From NCBI GenBank assembly GCA_902785825.1, contig CACZZZ010000007.1, positions 62,001 through 126,000 of the forward strand: a stretch of DNA of 64,000 nucleotides, written 5' to 3'. The position numbers and the translations under genes are program-made. This document shows, in pieces, positions 8,502 to 17,529 of the stretch. Every line of letters begins with the position of its first letter. The first letter of the stretch is position 1. Source of the DNA: an uncultured Bacteroidia bacterium. GTDB taxonomy: Bacteria > Bacteroidota > Bacteroidia > Bacteroidales > UBA932. The notes beneath the pieces are model-generated. The model was not told where the DNA came from, searched no databases, and saw nothing but the letters and a program-made list of their open reading frames with translations.

Positions 8502-9143
8502 ATGCCTAATGTCGCTATAATCATCTCGATCATGGAGGGTGACGGCGGCTCTGCCGGTTGCCTTGAGGAATGCCAGCGCCAGGTTGATGCCGTGGCCGCC
8601 GGGGGGAAATATTCCTTTTTTATTATCCTTAATGACGCTGGCGAGGAAGGGTATGTCGCCTCATGGGAAAAGGCCACAAAGGCAGGCGCGGATTTTTTCT
8701 TGTGGATCGACCATGATCTGATCCTTTCGGAAGGAGCTGTGGCTTGTCTTCTCGAGAACTCGGAATTCCTTCGGCATAAAGCTGTTATCACCGGTACGGT
8801 CTCTCGCGCCGACAAGAGTCTGGTCTTCGGCGGAAGGACCCGACGGGGACGTCTGCTGGAGCCGGATCCCGTGATACCGATCCCATGCCATCTTTTTGAC
8901 ATGGCCGTGGCCCTGGTTCCCGGTTATGCTTTCTCCAGTCTTGAGAATCCGGTGGATTTCTTCCGTAAAAGCCTTTTGAACTACGGTTATGGCAATAAAA
9001 CGGTCAAGGCGGGCGTCGCGAGGATGGTGGCTCCCGGAGTCCTTGGCGTGACAGGAAGGAACGCTGAGATTCCGGCTTGGAAAAATCCCGAGAGCACGAT
9101 GAGAGAAAAAACAGCGTGGCTGCTGCGGTCCATATTCAAATAA
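8502..9143 (+). CDS. Small glycosyltransferase-like protein (GT-A/GT2 type)
   Basis: 213 residues. The beginning (NVAIIISIMEGDGGSAGCLEECQRQVDAV) and the segment ADFFLWIDHDLILSEGAVACLL resemble the nucleotide-sugar-binding half of a GT2 fold, with an Asp-His-Asp in the DxD position. It is shorter than usual and lacks an obvious acceptor domain, so activity is uncertain. A TTG codon at 8490 that overlaps the lepA stop is an alternative start; the ATG at 8502 is preferred. It probably shares a transcript with lepA. Confidence 0.55.
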   Translation: MPNVAIIISIMEGDGGSAGCLEECQRQVDAVAAGGKYSFFIILNDAGEEGYVASWEKATKAGADFFLWIDHDLILSEGAVACLLENSEFLRHKAVITGTVSRADKSLVFGGRTRRGRLLEPDPVIPIPCHLFDMAVALVPGYAFSSLENPVDFFRKSLLNYGYGNKTVKAGVARMVAPGVLGVTGRNAEIPAWKNPESTMREKTAWLLRSIFK

Positions 9144-9146
9144 AAT

Positions 9147-9162
9147 GACTATATTTATAGTC
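9147..9162. repeat. Short perfect palindrome upstream of fucI
   Basis: GACTATA and TATAGTC flank two T residues in the 60-nt gap before fucI. It could be an operator or a weak hairpin ending the lepA transcript. It has no T-tract and no clear -7 element follows it, so the role is open. Confidence 0.35.
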
Positions 9163-9203
9163 TGGAAAAAGTTTAATAACAGTTTAAAAACACCACATAA
9201 ATT

Positions 9204-10976
9204 ATGAAGCATCCTAAAATCGGTATCCGCCCGACCATTGATGGCCGTCAGGGCGGTGTTCGTGAAAGTCTGGAAGAGAAAACAATGACTCTCGCCGCTA
9301 ATGTGGCCGAGCTGATTTCCTCAAATCTTAAGTACACGGATGGTACTCCCGTCCAGTGCGTCATAGCTGACAGCACTATAGGCCGTGTGGCTGAAAGTGC
9401 GGCTTGCGCTGAGAAATTCGAGCGTGAGGGTGTTTGGGGGACCATCTCTGTGACATCTTGCTGGTGCTACGGTTCAGAGACTATGGACATGAATCCTCTT
9501 TGGCCCAAGGCCGTCTGGGGTTTCAACGGTACGGAGCGTCCCGGCGCCGTTTATCTCGCCGCCGTGCTCGCCGCCCACGCGCAGAAGGGACTTCCCGCTT
9601 TTGGAATATATGGCCATGATGTTCAGGACATTGAGGATAACTCAATTCCTTGCGATGTCGCGGAGAAGATCTTGAGGTTCGCCAAGGCGGCTGTCGCTGT
9701 CGGTGAGATGAGGGGCGAGTCTTATCTTTCCATCGGAAGCGTGACCATGGGTATCGCCGGGTCGATCGTGGACTGCGATTTCTTCCAGAAGTATCTGGGA
9801 ATGAGGAATGAGAGCGTCGATGAGGTTGAGATCCTCCGCCGTATGGACCTTGGTATCTATGACCATGAGGAATATGAGAAGGCCAAGGCTTGGGTTGAGA
9901 AATATTGCATGCCTCAGGAGGGATGGGACAAGAACCGTCCTGAGAAGCAGAAGACCCGTGAGGAGAAGGACAAGGACTGGGATTTCGTGACCAAGATGAC
10001 TCTTATCGTCATGGATCTCATGCATGGCAATCCCAAACTCAAGGAGATGGGATTCAAGGAGGAGGCCCTTGGCCACAACGCTATCGCCGGAGGTTTCCAG
10101 GGCCAGCGCCAGTGGACAGACTGGATGCCTAACGGAGACTTCACCGAGACTCTCCTCAACACCAACTTCGACTGGAACGGCCGTCGTGAGCCTACCATCC
10201 TCGCTACCGAGAACGACTCGCTTAACGGTACCGCAATGCTGCTTGGCCATCTTCTGACCAACCGTCCCCAGATATTCTCCGATGTGCGTACATATTGGAG
10301 CCCCGAGGCTGTCAAGAGAGTCACCGGAAAGGAACTCACCGGCAAGGCGGCCCCCGGAATCATCCATCTGATCAATTCCGGAGCGACCACGATGGACGGC
10401 TGCGGCCAGAGCACCGACGCCCAGGGCAATCCTGTGATGAAGACCTTCTGGGAGATGACTGACGAGGATCAGAAGAAGTGCCTCGAGAACTCCTGGTGGA
10501 TGCCGGCTGACCGCGACTACTTCCGCGGCGGCGGATTCAGCATCCATTTCGTCTCTCAGGGTGATTTCCCTGCCACGATGATGAGAATCAATATCGTTGA
10601 CGGCCTTGGTCCCGTCCTCCAGATCGCTGAAGGCTGGGTTGTGGGTATCCCGACCGAGATCCACGATGTCCTCGACAAGCGCACAGACCCGACCTGGCCG
10701 ACCACTTGGTTCACTCCTCGCCTGGATCCCACCAAGGACGCTTTCAAGGATGTCTATAGCGTGATGAACAACTGGGGAGCCAACCACGGAGCCATCTCCT
10801 ACGGTCACATCGGCGCCGACATGATCACCCTGGCCTCCATGTTGAGGATTCCTGTGTGCATGCACAATGTGGATGATGCCAAGATCTTCCGTCCCGCGGC
10901 TTGGAACGCTTTCGGAATGGACAAGGAGGGAGCTGACTTCCGCGCCTGCGCTAACTTCGGGCCTATCTACAAATAG
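9204..10976 (+). CDS. fucI: L-fucose isomerase
   Basis: 590 residues, the normal length. It isomerizes L-fucose to L-fuculose in the cytoplasm, using Mn2+. The opening [24 protein letters not shown], the segments [11 protein letters not shown] and [20 protein letters not shown], and the late [19 protein letters not shown] are characteristic. The downstream fucP gene starts 3 nt after the stop, so import and isomerization are co-expressed. No fuculose kinase or aldolase is visible in the window. Confidence 0.96.
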   Translation: MKHPKIGIRPTIDGRQGGVRESLEEKTMTLAANVAELISSNLKYTDGTPVQCVIADSTIGRVAESAACAEKFEREGVWGTISVTSCWCYGSETMDMNPLWPKAVWGFNGTERPGAVYLAAVLAAHAQKGLPAFGIYGHDVQDIEDNSIPCDVAEKILRFAKAAVAVGEMRGESYLSIGSVTMGIAGSIVDCDFFQKYLGMRNESVDEVEILRRMDLGIYDHEEYEKAKAWVEKYCMPQEGWDKNRPEKQKTREEKDKDWDFVTKMTLIVMDLMHGNPKLKEMGFKEEALGHNAIAGGFQGQRQWTDWMPNGDFTETLLNTNFDWNGRREPTILATENDSLNGTAMLLGHLLTNRPQIFSDVRTYWSPEAVKRVTGKELTGKAAPGIIHLINSGATTMDGCGQSTDAQGNPVMKTFWEMTDEDQKKCLENSWWMPADRDYFRGGGFSIHFVSQGDFPATMMRINIVDGLGPVLQIAEGWVVGIPTEIHDVLDKRTDPTWPTTWFTPRLDPTKDAFKDVYSVMNNWGANHGAISYGHIGADMITLASMLRIPVCMHNVDDAKIFRPAAWNAFGMDKEGADFRACANFGPIYK

Positions 10977-10979
10977 TCT

Positions 10980-12287
10980 ATGGCTAAGGAAAAACTGGTG
11001 GAGAGCAAGTATCTCTTCATCTTTATCCTGATCACATCGCTCTTCGCCCTCTGGGGGTTCGCCAACGACATCACCAATCCGATGGTGGCGGCCTTCCAGA
11101 CGGTGATGGAGCTGAGTGCGGCGAAGGCCTCGCTGGTACAGTTCGCCTTTTACGGCGGCTATGCCACTATGGCCATCCCGGCTGCCCTTTTCATCCGTAA
11201 GCATAGCTACAAGAGTGGTATCCTGCTCGGACTGACGCTGTACGCTATAGGCGCTTTCCTGTTTATTCCCGCGGCCCAGTTCCAGCAGTTCTCGTTTTTC
11301 TGCATATCCCTGTATGTGCTGACTTTCGGACTGGCTTTCCTTGAGACCACGGCGAATCCTTTCATCCTTTCACTTGGATCGAAGACCAACGCCACACGTC
11401 GTCTCAACCTTTCCCAGTCATTCAACCCGATGGGTTCTCTGATGGGTATGAGCGTGGCTTCCTTCGTCGTGCTGCCTCAACTTCTCTCGGACAAGAGGGA
11501 CGCCGTGGGCAACATCATATTCCCGACCCTTTCCGAGGCTGAGAAGGCTAGCATCAGGCTTCATGACCTGGCCGTGATCCGTAATCCCTATGTGATCATC
11601 GGCCTTGTCGTTCTGGCCGTGCTCATCATCATCGCCCTCACAAAGGTCCCGAAGACTGACATCCAGCCTGAGAAAACCAACAGCACTGGTAAGACACTCT
11701 CCAACCTGTGGCATAACAAGATATACAGGGAAGGTGTTCTGACCCAGATGTTTTATGTGGCCGCCCAGATCATGACGTGGACCTTTATCATCCAGTACGC
11801 CGACAACCTGGGTATCAACAAGGCTACCGCACAGACGTACAACATCATCGCGATGGCCCTCTTCCTCTGCGGAAGGTTCGTGGCCACGGCGCTGATGAAA
11901 TATGTCAATTCCAGTCGCCTTCTGGCCATTTTCGCTACGGGAGCCGCCTTGTGTGCCATAGGCGCCATCACCATAGTCGGAATGGGTGGGCTTTATTGCC
12001 TGATGGGGATCAGCGCGTTCATGTCGCTGATGTTCCCGACCATCTATGGCATTGCCCTCGAGAATGTTGACAACCAGGATGCCAGCCTTGGCGCGGCCTT
12101 CCTTGTGGAGGCTATCGTCGGTGGAGCGATCATGCCGCCTCTCCAGGGAATGATCATCGACCAGAAGGTCATCTTCGGTCATCCCGCGGTCAATGTGTCC
12201 TTCGTCCTTCCTCTTATTTGCTTCATCATAGTGTTCATCTATGGCGTGAGGTCTTATAAGGCAAGGCATCAGGTTACAGCGAGCTGA
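10980..12287 (+). CDS. fucP: L-fucose:H+ symporter, MFS FucP family
   Basis: 435 residues with 12 predicted membrane helices. The FucP signatures are FALWGFANDITNPMVAAF near the N-terminus, LETTANPFIL in helix 4, and LNLSQSFNPMGSLMGM. The direct partnership with fucI (3-nt gap) supports fucose as substrate. Its last 14 nt overlap the end of the convergent ComEC-like gene. Confidence 0.92.
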   Translation: MAKEKLVESKYLFIFILITSLFALWGFANDITNPMVAAFQTVMELSAAKASLVQFAFYGGYATMAIPAALFIRKHSYKSGILLGLTLYAIGAFLFIPAAQFQQFSFFCISLYVLTFGLAFLETTANPFILSLGSKTNATRRLNLSQSFNPMGSLMGMSVASFVVLPQLLSDKRDAVGNIIFPTLSEAEKASIRLHDLAVIRNPYVIIGLVVLAVLIIIALTKVPKTDIQPEKTNSTGKTLSNLWHNKIYREGVLTQMFYVAAQIMTWTFIIQYADNLGINKATAQTYNIIAMALFLCGRFVATALMKYVNSSRLLAIFATGAALCAIGAITIVGMGGLYCLMGISAFMSLMFPTIYGIALENVDNQDASLGAAFLVEAIVGGAIMPPLQGMIIDQKVIFGHPAVNVSFVLPLICFIIVFIYGVRSYKARHQVTAS

Positions 12288-13413
12288 TTATCCTGAGGCA
12301 GTCCACAAGCAGTTGGACAACCTTATCGTTAAGTAATACAATTATTTCCGGGCATATCCCGAAACTTGTCAACGCGGTCGTGGTCACAGAGAGGACCATG
12401 ACCGCGCTTGTCAATGGCAAGGCGGTAAGGTTGGTGATGATAAAGAACTTAGGGAAAGTGTGGAACCGGTACCAGACAAGAGGGGCCGTGAACACCTGGC
12501 ATGAGATTGACAGGACCGCTCCTTCCCAGATCCTCCTCATAGGATCCATTCTCCCTCGTATTCCTTTAGCAGCCGGGTATATTCCCGCGAGGGGATGGTA
12601 TAATAACGCTATCCCGGCGATGGCGAGGTAAGAGAGCTGGAATCCGAGAGATCCGATCACTTCAGGATTCAGGGCCAGTTGGATGGTTAGCGCGGCCAGG
12701 AGTGTCCCTGTAGTGGAATGGCTTCTGTCTAGCAACCTCGCCGTCTCACCAATGCTGATGAATAAGAAGGCCCGTACGATCGATGGTGACGCTCCTGTCA
12801 TCAAGGCGTAGAAACCGGCGGCGCAAATGTTCATCAGAAACCTTATTCGCCTGGCTCTGGGACTGTTTCCCATCGGAGCGGTGACATTTGAGAGGATAAG
12901 ATATAGTATTCCCAAATGGAGCCCGGAGAGAGCCAGGATGTGGGAGGCGCCGCTGTCTCTGAATATATCCCGGATGTCTTTTCCGAGTCCGCTCCTGTCT
13001 CCTGTAAGCAATGCTTTAACAAGGGGACCGGTACTATCGCAAGGGTAGGGGATCGAGTCGATCAGTCGCTTGAGTTTCTCGCCTTCCGTCAAGGCCAGGC
13101 TGCTCAGCGGCCCCTTTGGAAGGGATATTCCGGAGGTGATTGAAGCGTTGATTGAGCAGAAAACGCCGGTCAGGAGAAACAGAGCGGCGAAAGCGCCTCT
13201 TTTCGGATGGCGACTGTCGGCTTTCAGATACGTGATTGTCAATAAGAGCGGGATGATAATCCCCAGAAATAAGGGTAGTTGGACCGGAATATGACTCATG
13301 AACGCCGCCAGGAAAGCCCCTGCGGCGACTCCGGCCGCGAAAGGAATACCCGTCCCCGCGATATCTCCCGAGTCCTTCATAGCCAAGTCCCTAATTTTTG
13401 TAAAAATACTCAT
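12274..13413 (-). CDS. comEC: ComEC/Rec2-family competence-like membrane protein (channel core only)
   Basis: 379 residues from the ATG at 13413. It is highly hydrophobic and contains the competence-domain segment DIFRDSGASHILALSGLHLGILYLILS and TGASPSIVRAFLFISIGETARLL. Full ComEC proteins have an N-terminal OB-like domain and a C-terminal metallo-beta-lactamase domain; here only the central channel is encoded, as in many Bacteroidota. ComEC moves single-stranded DNA across the inner membrane. No other competence gene is nearby. It diverges from ackA. Confidence 0.8.
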   Translation of the reverse strand: MSIFTKIRDLAMKDSGDIAGTGIPFAAGVAAGAFLAAFMSHIPVQLPLFLGIIIPLLLTITYLKADSRHPKRGAFAALFLLTGVFCSINASITSGISLPKGPLSSLALTEGEKLKRLIDSIPYPCDSTGPLVKALLTGDRSGLGKDIRDIFRDSGASHILALSGLHLGILYLILSNVTAPMGNSPRARRIRFLMNICAAGFYALMTGASPSIVRAFLFISIGETARLLDRSHSTTGTLLAALTIQLALNPEVIGSLGFQLSYLAIAGIALLYHPLAGIYPAAKGIRGRMDPMRRIWEGAVLSISCQVFTAPLVWYRFHTFPKFFIITNLTALPLTSAVMVLSVTTTALTSFGICPEIIVLLNDKVVQLLVDCLRIISSL

Positions 13414-13429
13414 TAATTTCGTATCTTCG
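13397..13429 (+). promoter_or_regulatory. Promoter of ackA-ptb
   Basis: TTTG (13397-13400) lies 21 nt upstream of TATCTTCG (13422-13429), a one-base variant of TAnnTTTG that recurs in this window. The leader would be about 25 nt. Confidence 0.5.
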
Positions 13430-13458
13430 CGCTTGCTGACTTTATATTTTTTAGGATA

Positions 13459-14673
13459 ATGATCATTCTTGTTATCAATTGCGGAAGCTCCTCGATCAAG
13501 TACCAGTTGCTTGACATGAGAAGCGATGACGTCTATGACCTGATGGCCAAGGGTATAGTGGAGAAAATCGGACTTGAGTCTGGCCGGCTGCAGCACACTC
13601 CCGCAGGGAAAGATAAGGTTGTGAAAGACATGCCTATTCCTGATCACACGGTGGGAATGCAGCTTGTGCTTGACGCCCTTGTGGATAAGGATTACGGTGT
13701 GCTGAAGTCATTCGAGGACATCGAGGCTGTGGGCCACAGGATCGTCCAGGGTGCGGACTTCTTCTCAGGAAGCGCCATTGTGGATGAGGACGTCCTGTCG
13801 AAGATCGATTTCTGCTGCGATTTCGCTCCGCTTCACAATCCCGCCCATCTGCTTGGTATCAGGGCTTGTCAGGAAGTTCTTCCCAACGTCCCTCAGGTCG
13901 TCACATTTGACACCGCCTTCCATCAGACCATGCCGCCGCATGCCTATATGTACGGTCTTCCGTACGAATATTACGAGAAGTATCACATCCGCCGTTACGG
14001 AGCCCACGGAACGAGCCACCAGTTTGTGGCCCAGAAGGGCGCCAAGATGGTCGGATTGGATATCAATGACTCCAGGATCATAACCTGCCACATAGGAAAC
14101 GGCAGCTCTATCACCGCCATCCATAATGGCAAGTCCATCGACACATCCATGGGACTCACTCCTCTTGAGGGTCTTATTATGGGAACCCGTTGCGGAGATG
14201 TGGATCCCAACGCCATCCTTTACATCATGAAGAAGGAGAACCTCTCTCCGGACGAGATGTACACCCTGGTCAACAAGAAGAGCGGTTTCCTGGGAGTTTC
14301 CCAGAAGACCTCCGATGCCCGCGAGATGGACGAGCTCGCCAACTCAGGAGACTTTAAGGCCAAGCTTACTTTGAAGATGCTGAGCTTCCAGATGATCAAG
14401 TACATCGGCGCGTTTACCGCTGAGATGAACGGAGTGGACGCTATCTTCTTCACAGGAGGTATCGGCGAGCACAACAGCCGTCTGCGCCGCAGGGTGTGCG
14501 AGAACTTCACCTACCTTGGTCTTGCCTTTGATTATGAGGCCAACACCGCTTGGGGAGTCGATACTGTCATCTCCTTGCCTGAGTCAAAGGTCAAGGTCGC
14601 CCTGGTGACAACCGATGAGGAACTGGTGATCGCGAGAGACACCATGCACCTTGTCCAAAGCATTGAGGAGTAA
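13459..14673 (+). CDS. ackA: Acetate kinase
   Basis: 404 residues, full length. It interconverts acetyl phosphate plus ADP with acetate plus ATP. The start VINCGSSSIKYQLLD is the ATP-binding signature. TFDTAFHQTMPPHAYMYGLP, YGAHGTSHQFV, GNGSSITAI and FTGGIGEHN are the conserved AckA blocks. It is followed 18 nt later by a Ptb-type phosphotransacylase, so the pair makes ATP from an acyl-CoA. Confidence 0.95.
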   Translation: MIILVINCGSSSIKYQLLDMRSDDVYDLMAKGIVEKIGLESGRLQHTPAGKDKVVKDMPIPDHTVGMQLVLDALVDKDYGVLKSFEDIEAVGHRIVQGADFFSGSAIVDEDVLSKIDFCCDFAPLHNPAHLLGIRACQEVLPNVPQVVTFDTAFHQTMPPHAYMYGLPYEYYEKYHIRRYGAHGTSHQFVAQKGAKMVGLDINDSRIITCHIGNGSSITAIHNGKSIDTSMGLTPLEGLIMGTRCGDVDPNAILYIMKKENLSPDEMYTLVNKKSGFLGVSQKTSDAREMDELANSGDFKAKLTLKMLSFQMIKYIGAFTAEMNGVDAIFFTGGIGEHNSRLRRRVCENFTYLGLAFDYEANTAWGVDTVISLPESKVKVALVTTDEELVIARDTMHLVQSIEE

Positions 14674-14691
14674 TCTAATAACCATACAATC

Positions 14692-15603
14692 ATGATAACA
14701 AAATTCGCTGATTTGTTCGCGGAGCTCAAAGAGAAGGGCATCTGCAAGAAAATGGTCGCGGCTTGGGCCGTGGACGAGCATACTATCGAGGCTTGCGCCA
14801 AAGCTTCCGAGATGGGCTTCGTGAAGGTCACTCTCGTGGGAGACAAGAATCTTATCGCCGCCACTTGCGAGAAGCTTGGGATTGACATCGAGGTGTTTGA
14901 CATCGTCAATGAGCCTGTGGAGCTGAAGGCTGTCGCCAAGGCGGTCCAGATGGTTCACGACGGTGACGGTGATGTCCTGATGAAAGGCCTTTGCTCCACC
15001 GACAAGTTCCTGCGCGCCATCCTTAACAAGGAGACCGGACTTCTCCCTCCCAAGGGCGTCCTGAGCCACGTTGGTGTCATCGAGAACCCGAACTACCACA
15101 AGCTCATGTTCCTTTCCGACATGGCCGTCATTCCTCTTCCGGACTTCCGCCAGAAGGTCAAGATCGCCGGTTATCTCGTGGGTGTCGCGAAGTCTTTCGG
15201 AATCGAGAAACCGAAGCTCGCTTTCATCGCCGCTTCCGAGCAGATGCTTGACTCCATGCCCGCTTGCGTGGAGGCCGCTCAGCTCGCGAAAATGTGCGAT
15301 CGCGGACAGATCAAGGGATGCGTGGCCGATGGCCCTCTCGCCCTGGATGTCGCTATCGATCAGGAGTCTGTCCAGATCAAGAAACTTGTCAGCCCTGTCG
15401 CCGGTGACGCTGACTGCCTCCAGTTCCCGAACATCGAGTCCGCCAATGTGTTCTGGAAGACCAACTCAAAGCTCGCGAACGGTGTCCGTCAGGCTGGTAT
15501 GCTCGTCGGAACAACAGCGCCTTGCGTTCTCGCCAGCCGCGCCGACAGTGTCGATACCAAACTGAACTCCATTGCCGAGGCGGTGATGTTCGTAGGCAAG
15601 TAA
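14692..15603 (+). CDS. Phosphate acyltransferase, phosphate butyryltransferase (Ptb) type
   Basis: 303 residues, the size of Ptb rather than the longer Pta. The protein shows DVLMKGLCSTDKFLRAIL, GVLSHVGVIENPNYHKLMFLSDMAVIPLPD, and the C-terminal CVADGPLALDVAID block typical of the PTA_PTB family. It transfers an acyl group between CoA and phosphate. Paired with ackA it probably serves acetate formation, though butyryl or branched acyl groups are possible. It ends 1 nt from the end of the convergent serine hydrolase gene. Confidence 0.88.
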   Translation: MITKFADLFAELKEKGICKKMVAAWAVDEHTIEACAKASEMGFVKVTLVGDKNLIAATCEKLGIDIEVFDIVNEPVELKAVAKAVQMVHDGDGDVLMKGLCSTDKFLRAILNKETGLLPPKGVLSHVGVIENPNYHKLMFLSDMAVIPLPDFRQKVKIAGYLVGVAKSFGIEKPKLAFIAASEQMLDSMPACVEAAQLAKMCDRGQIKGCVADGPLALDVAIDQESVQIKKLVSPVAGDADCLQFPNIESANVFWKTNSKLANGVRQAGMLVGTTAPCVLASRADSVDTKLNSIAEAVMFVGK

Positions 15604-15604
15604 T

Positions 15605-16894
15605 CTATTCCGCATAGAAAAGGTTCCTCTTCGGGAACTTATCTGAATATGAAGCCCGGAGCTTCTCAAAAAGTTCGGTAGTGAACTTGGCGAGGCCCGG
15701 GCCTTTATATGTGCTGGTGTTGGATATGAAGACCCAGCACTCCCCGTCGGGAAAGTACTTCACGAGGGCGCTGGTGCCAGCGAAAGTCCCGGTACGGGTC
15801 CATTCCCCGGTAGGCTTGGTGTCATTCCAGCCAAGGGAATATGTGTCCGGGTCGAAATATTCGGTCATCGCCGCCACGCTCTCTTTGCTGATGATGTCCG
15901 GCACTTCCGGCTTCCCGTCTATCGAGGCCACCAACAGGGCAAGCTCCGGCGTGGATCCGACCCATGCCCCGGCTCCGAGAAGACCTGTGACATTGTTGCC
16001 GCCATAACAGCGCGGAACCTTCCTGCCGCTGTTGTTAAACTCCTCAGCGGGTTCGTCATCTTTCTGGACGTAGTAGCGGACTTCCCCCGGATGCTTGTCA
16101 GCGTAGTAATTGCCGGCTATCTTGAAACTCACGCATCCGGCGGGGATGAGGACGTTCTCCTGCATGAAATCCTCGTAGGACATGCCGCTCAACTTCTCGA
16201 TCACCATAGAAAGGGCCAAGTAGCCGTAGTTGGAATATTCCTGCCATGTCCCTGGCTCGAACTTGAGAGGCCTGCTTAACTGAACCTTCGTCAGTTGCTC
16301 CTTGGTCGGAACCTCCTTCCAATGGTTCTGCATCATTATCCATCTGGTCGAGAACATCGGATCCCCTCCTTTCTTGGAGAAACCTCCCTTGTGGCGAAGA
16401 AGATCCTCGACAGTTATCTTCGTGTAGAGGGTGTCGGCGATCACGGCGTTGTAAAGCGAGTCGTCCAGAATCCCTCCGGGACCGAATACCTGATCCTTCA
16501 GCGTGAGTTGCCCCCTTTCCTGCAGGATCATGATCCCGACGGCTGTGATCAGTTTGGAAACGGATGCCATTCTCAGGATGTGGCTCGGTTCCATAGGCTC
16601 CTTGTCATCGGCCCAACCATAGCCTTTTGAATAGAGCAGGGAGTCGTTGCGCATGACCGAGAGCGAGACGCCCTTGAGACCCCAAGCTGTCATATAGTCC
16701 TTTACCTGGCGGTCGAATCCTCTCAGGACAGCGGTGTCGGAGACCTCGTTGGTCAAGGTCTCGTTGAGGTTGACCGGAAGCCTCCGAGTGGCCGGTTCCT
16801 TGCTACCGAAGCTGGAAGTCATGGCGATGGTCGCCATAATCAGCGCGGAAAGAGCTACGGCGACGATTATTCTCGTTTTCTTAGTCATCCTCAT
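15605..16894 (-). CDS. Serine hydrolase of the beta-lactamase/PBP4 (class C) family
   Basis: 429 residues with an N-terminal membrane anchor or signal (IIVAVALSALIMATIAM). The active-site SxxK is SVSK (in RMASVSKLITAVG) and the YxN motif is YSN (QEYSNYGYLALSMVIEKLSG). A third motif is the TRTG-like stretch in TGEWTRTGTFAGT. Relatives are D-alanyl-D-alanine peptidases or esterases; an antibiotic-resistance role is not implied. It is the last gene of the minus-strand operon, 14 nt after the cytidylate-kinase-like gene. Confidence 0.85.
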   Translation of the reverse strand: MRMTKKTRIIVAVALSALIMATIAMTSSFGSKEPATRRLPVNLNETLTNEVSDTAVLRGFDRQVKDYMTAWGLKGVSLSVMRNDSLLYSKGYGWADDKEPMEPSHILRMASVSKLITAVGIMILQERGQLTLKDQVFGPGGILDDSLYNAVIADTLYTKITVEDLLRHKGGFSKKGGDPMFSTRWIMMQNHWKEVPTKEQLTKVQLSRPLKFEPGTWQEYSNYGYLALSMVIEKLSGMSYEDFMQENVLIPAGCVSFKIAGNYYADKHPGEVRYYVQKDDEPAEEFNNSGRKVPRCYGGNNVTGLLGAGAWVGSTPELALLVASIDGKPEVPDIISKESVAAMTEYFDPDTYSLGWNDTKPTGEWTRTGTFAGTSALVKYFPDGECWVFISNTSTYKGPGLAKFTTELFEKLRASYSDKFPKRNLFYAE

Positions 16895-16908
16895 GTTTTT
16901 TTGAATTG

Positions 16909-17523
16909 TCAGAAAATCACCCCGGCTTTTTTCCCGAAATCGATGATCAGTTCAGCGGTACCTTCGATACCCAGGATGGATGAATCCACGCACAGGTCAT
17001 AATCGGAGGCGGCTCCCCAATTTCCGAAAGTGAAAAAATTGTAGTAGGTCTGCCTCGTGCGGTCCTGTCTCTCTATACGGGTCTTGGCCTCATCTTCCTC
17101 TACATTAAGTCTTTCCATCACCCTTTTCACCCTTGCCTCAAGAGGGGCTGACACGAACGCGTCCAGGCATGCCTTGTCCCTTAGGATGTAGTTCGAGCAT
17201 CTCCCGACGAAGATAGCCGGACCTTTTTCGGCTATTCCCCGGATCACATCGCTCTGGATCTTGAAAAGCTCGTTGTTCCCGACATAGTTTCTCGTGCTTC
17301 CGAAGCGATCCGTCCCGAAGAACGAGAACAAGCTGAACACGCTCCTTTTCTCATCGCTGCGCTCCAGGAGTTCCCGGCTGAAGCCACTCTCCTCGGCTGC
17401 CTTGGAGATAAGCTCGTTGTCATAGACTTCTATTCCCAGGGAGGCTCCGATTTTCTCGGCGACTTCCTTGCCTCCGCTTCCGAACTGGCGTCCGATGTTG
17501 ATTATGGTGTGTTTCCGTTCCAT
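16909..17523 (-). CDS. Cytidylate kinase-like protein (AAK13 type)
   Basis: 204 residues. The start INIGRQFGSGGKEVAEKIG is the degenerate P-loop of the cytidylate-kinase-like family. GRCSNYILRD and the helical RVKRVMERLNVEEDEAKTRIERQDRTRQTYYNFF follow it. Housekeeping Cmk is about 225 residues and different in the lid, so this is the separate family common in gut anaerobes. Its true substrate is unknown. It begins 6 nt after the MATE gene. Confidence 0.8.
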   Translation of the reverse strand: MERKHTIINIGRQFGSGGKEVAEKIGASLGIEVYDNELISKAAEESGFSRELLERSDEKRSVFSLFSFFGTDRFGSTRNYVGNNELFKIQSDVIRGIAEKGPAIFVGRCSNYILRDKACLDAFVSAPLEARVKRVMERLNVEEDEAKTRIERQDRTRQTYYNFFTFGNWGAASDYDLCVDSSILGIEGTAELIIDFGKKAGVIF

Positions 17524-17529
17524 CGCTCT

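Noticed and set aside
9434..11204. Long open frames opposite fucI, as well as similar long antisense frames elsewhere
   Set aside because: They mirror the codon bias of highly expressed genes on the other strand, contain no domains, and overlap confidently identified enzymes.
13414..13647. Upstream extension of the ComEC-like gene
   Set aside because: It lies opposite the start of ackA and contains no membrane helices or family residues.
15615..15641. Hairpin GTTCC/GGAAC near the convergent end of ptb and the serine hydrolase
   Set aside because: It is short, lies within the serine hydrolase coding end, and has no T-tract on either strand, so I do not call it a terminator.
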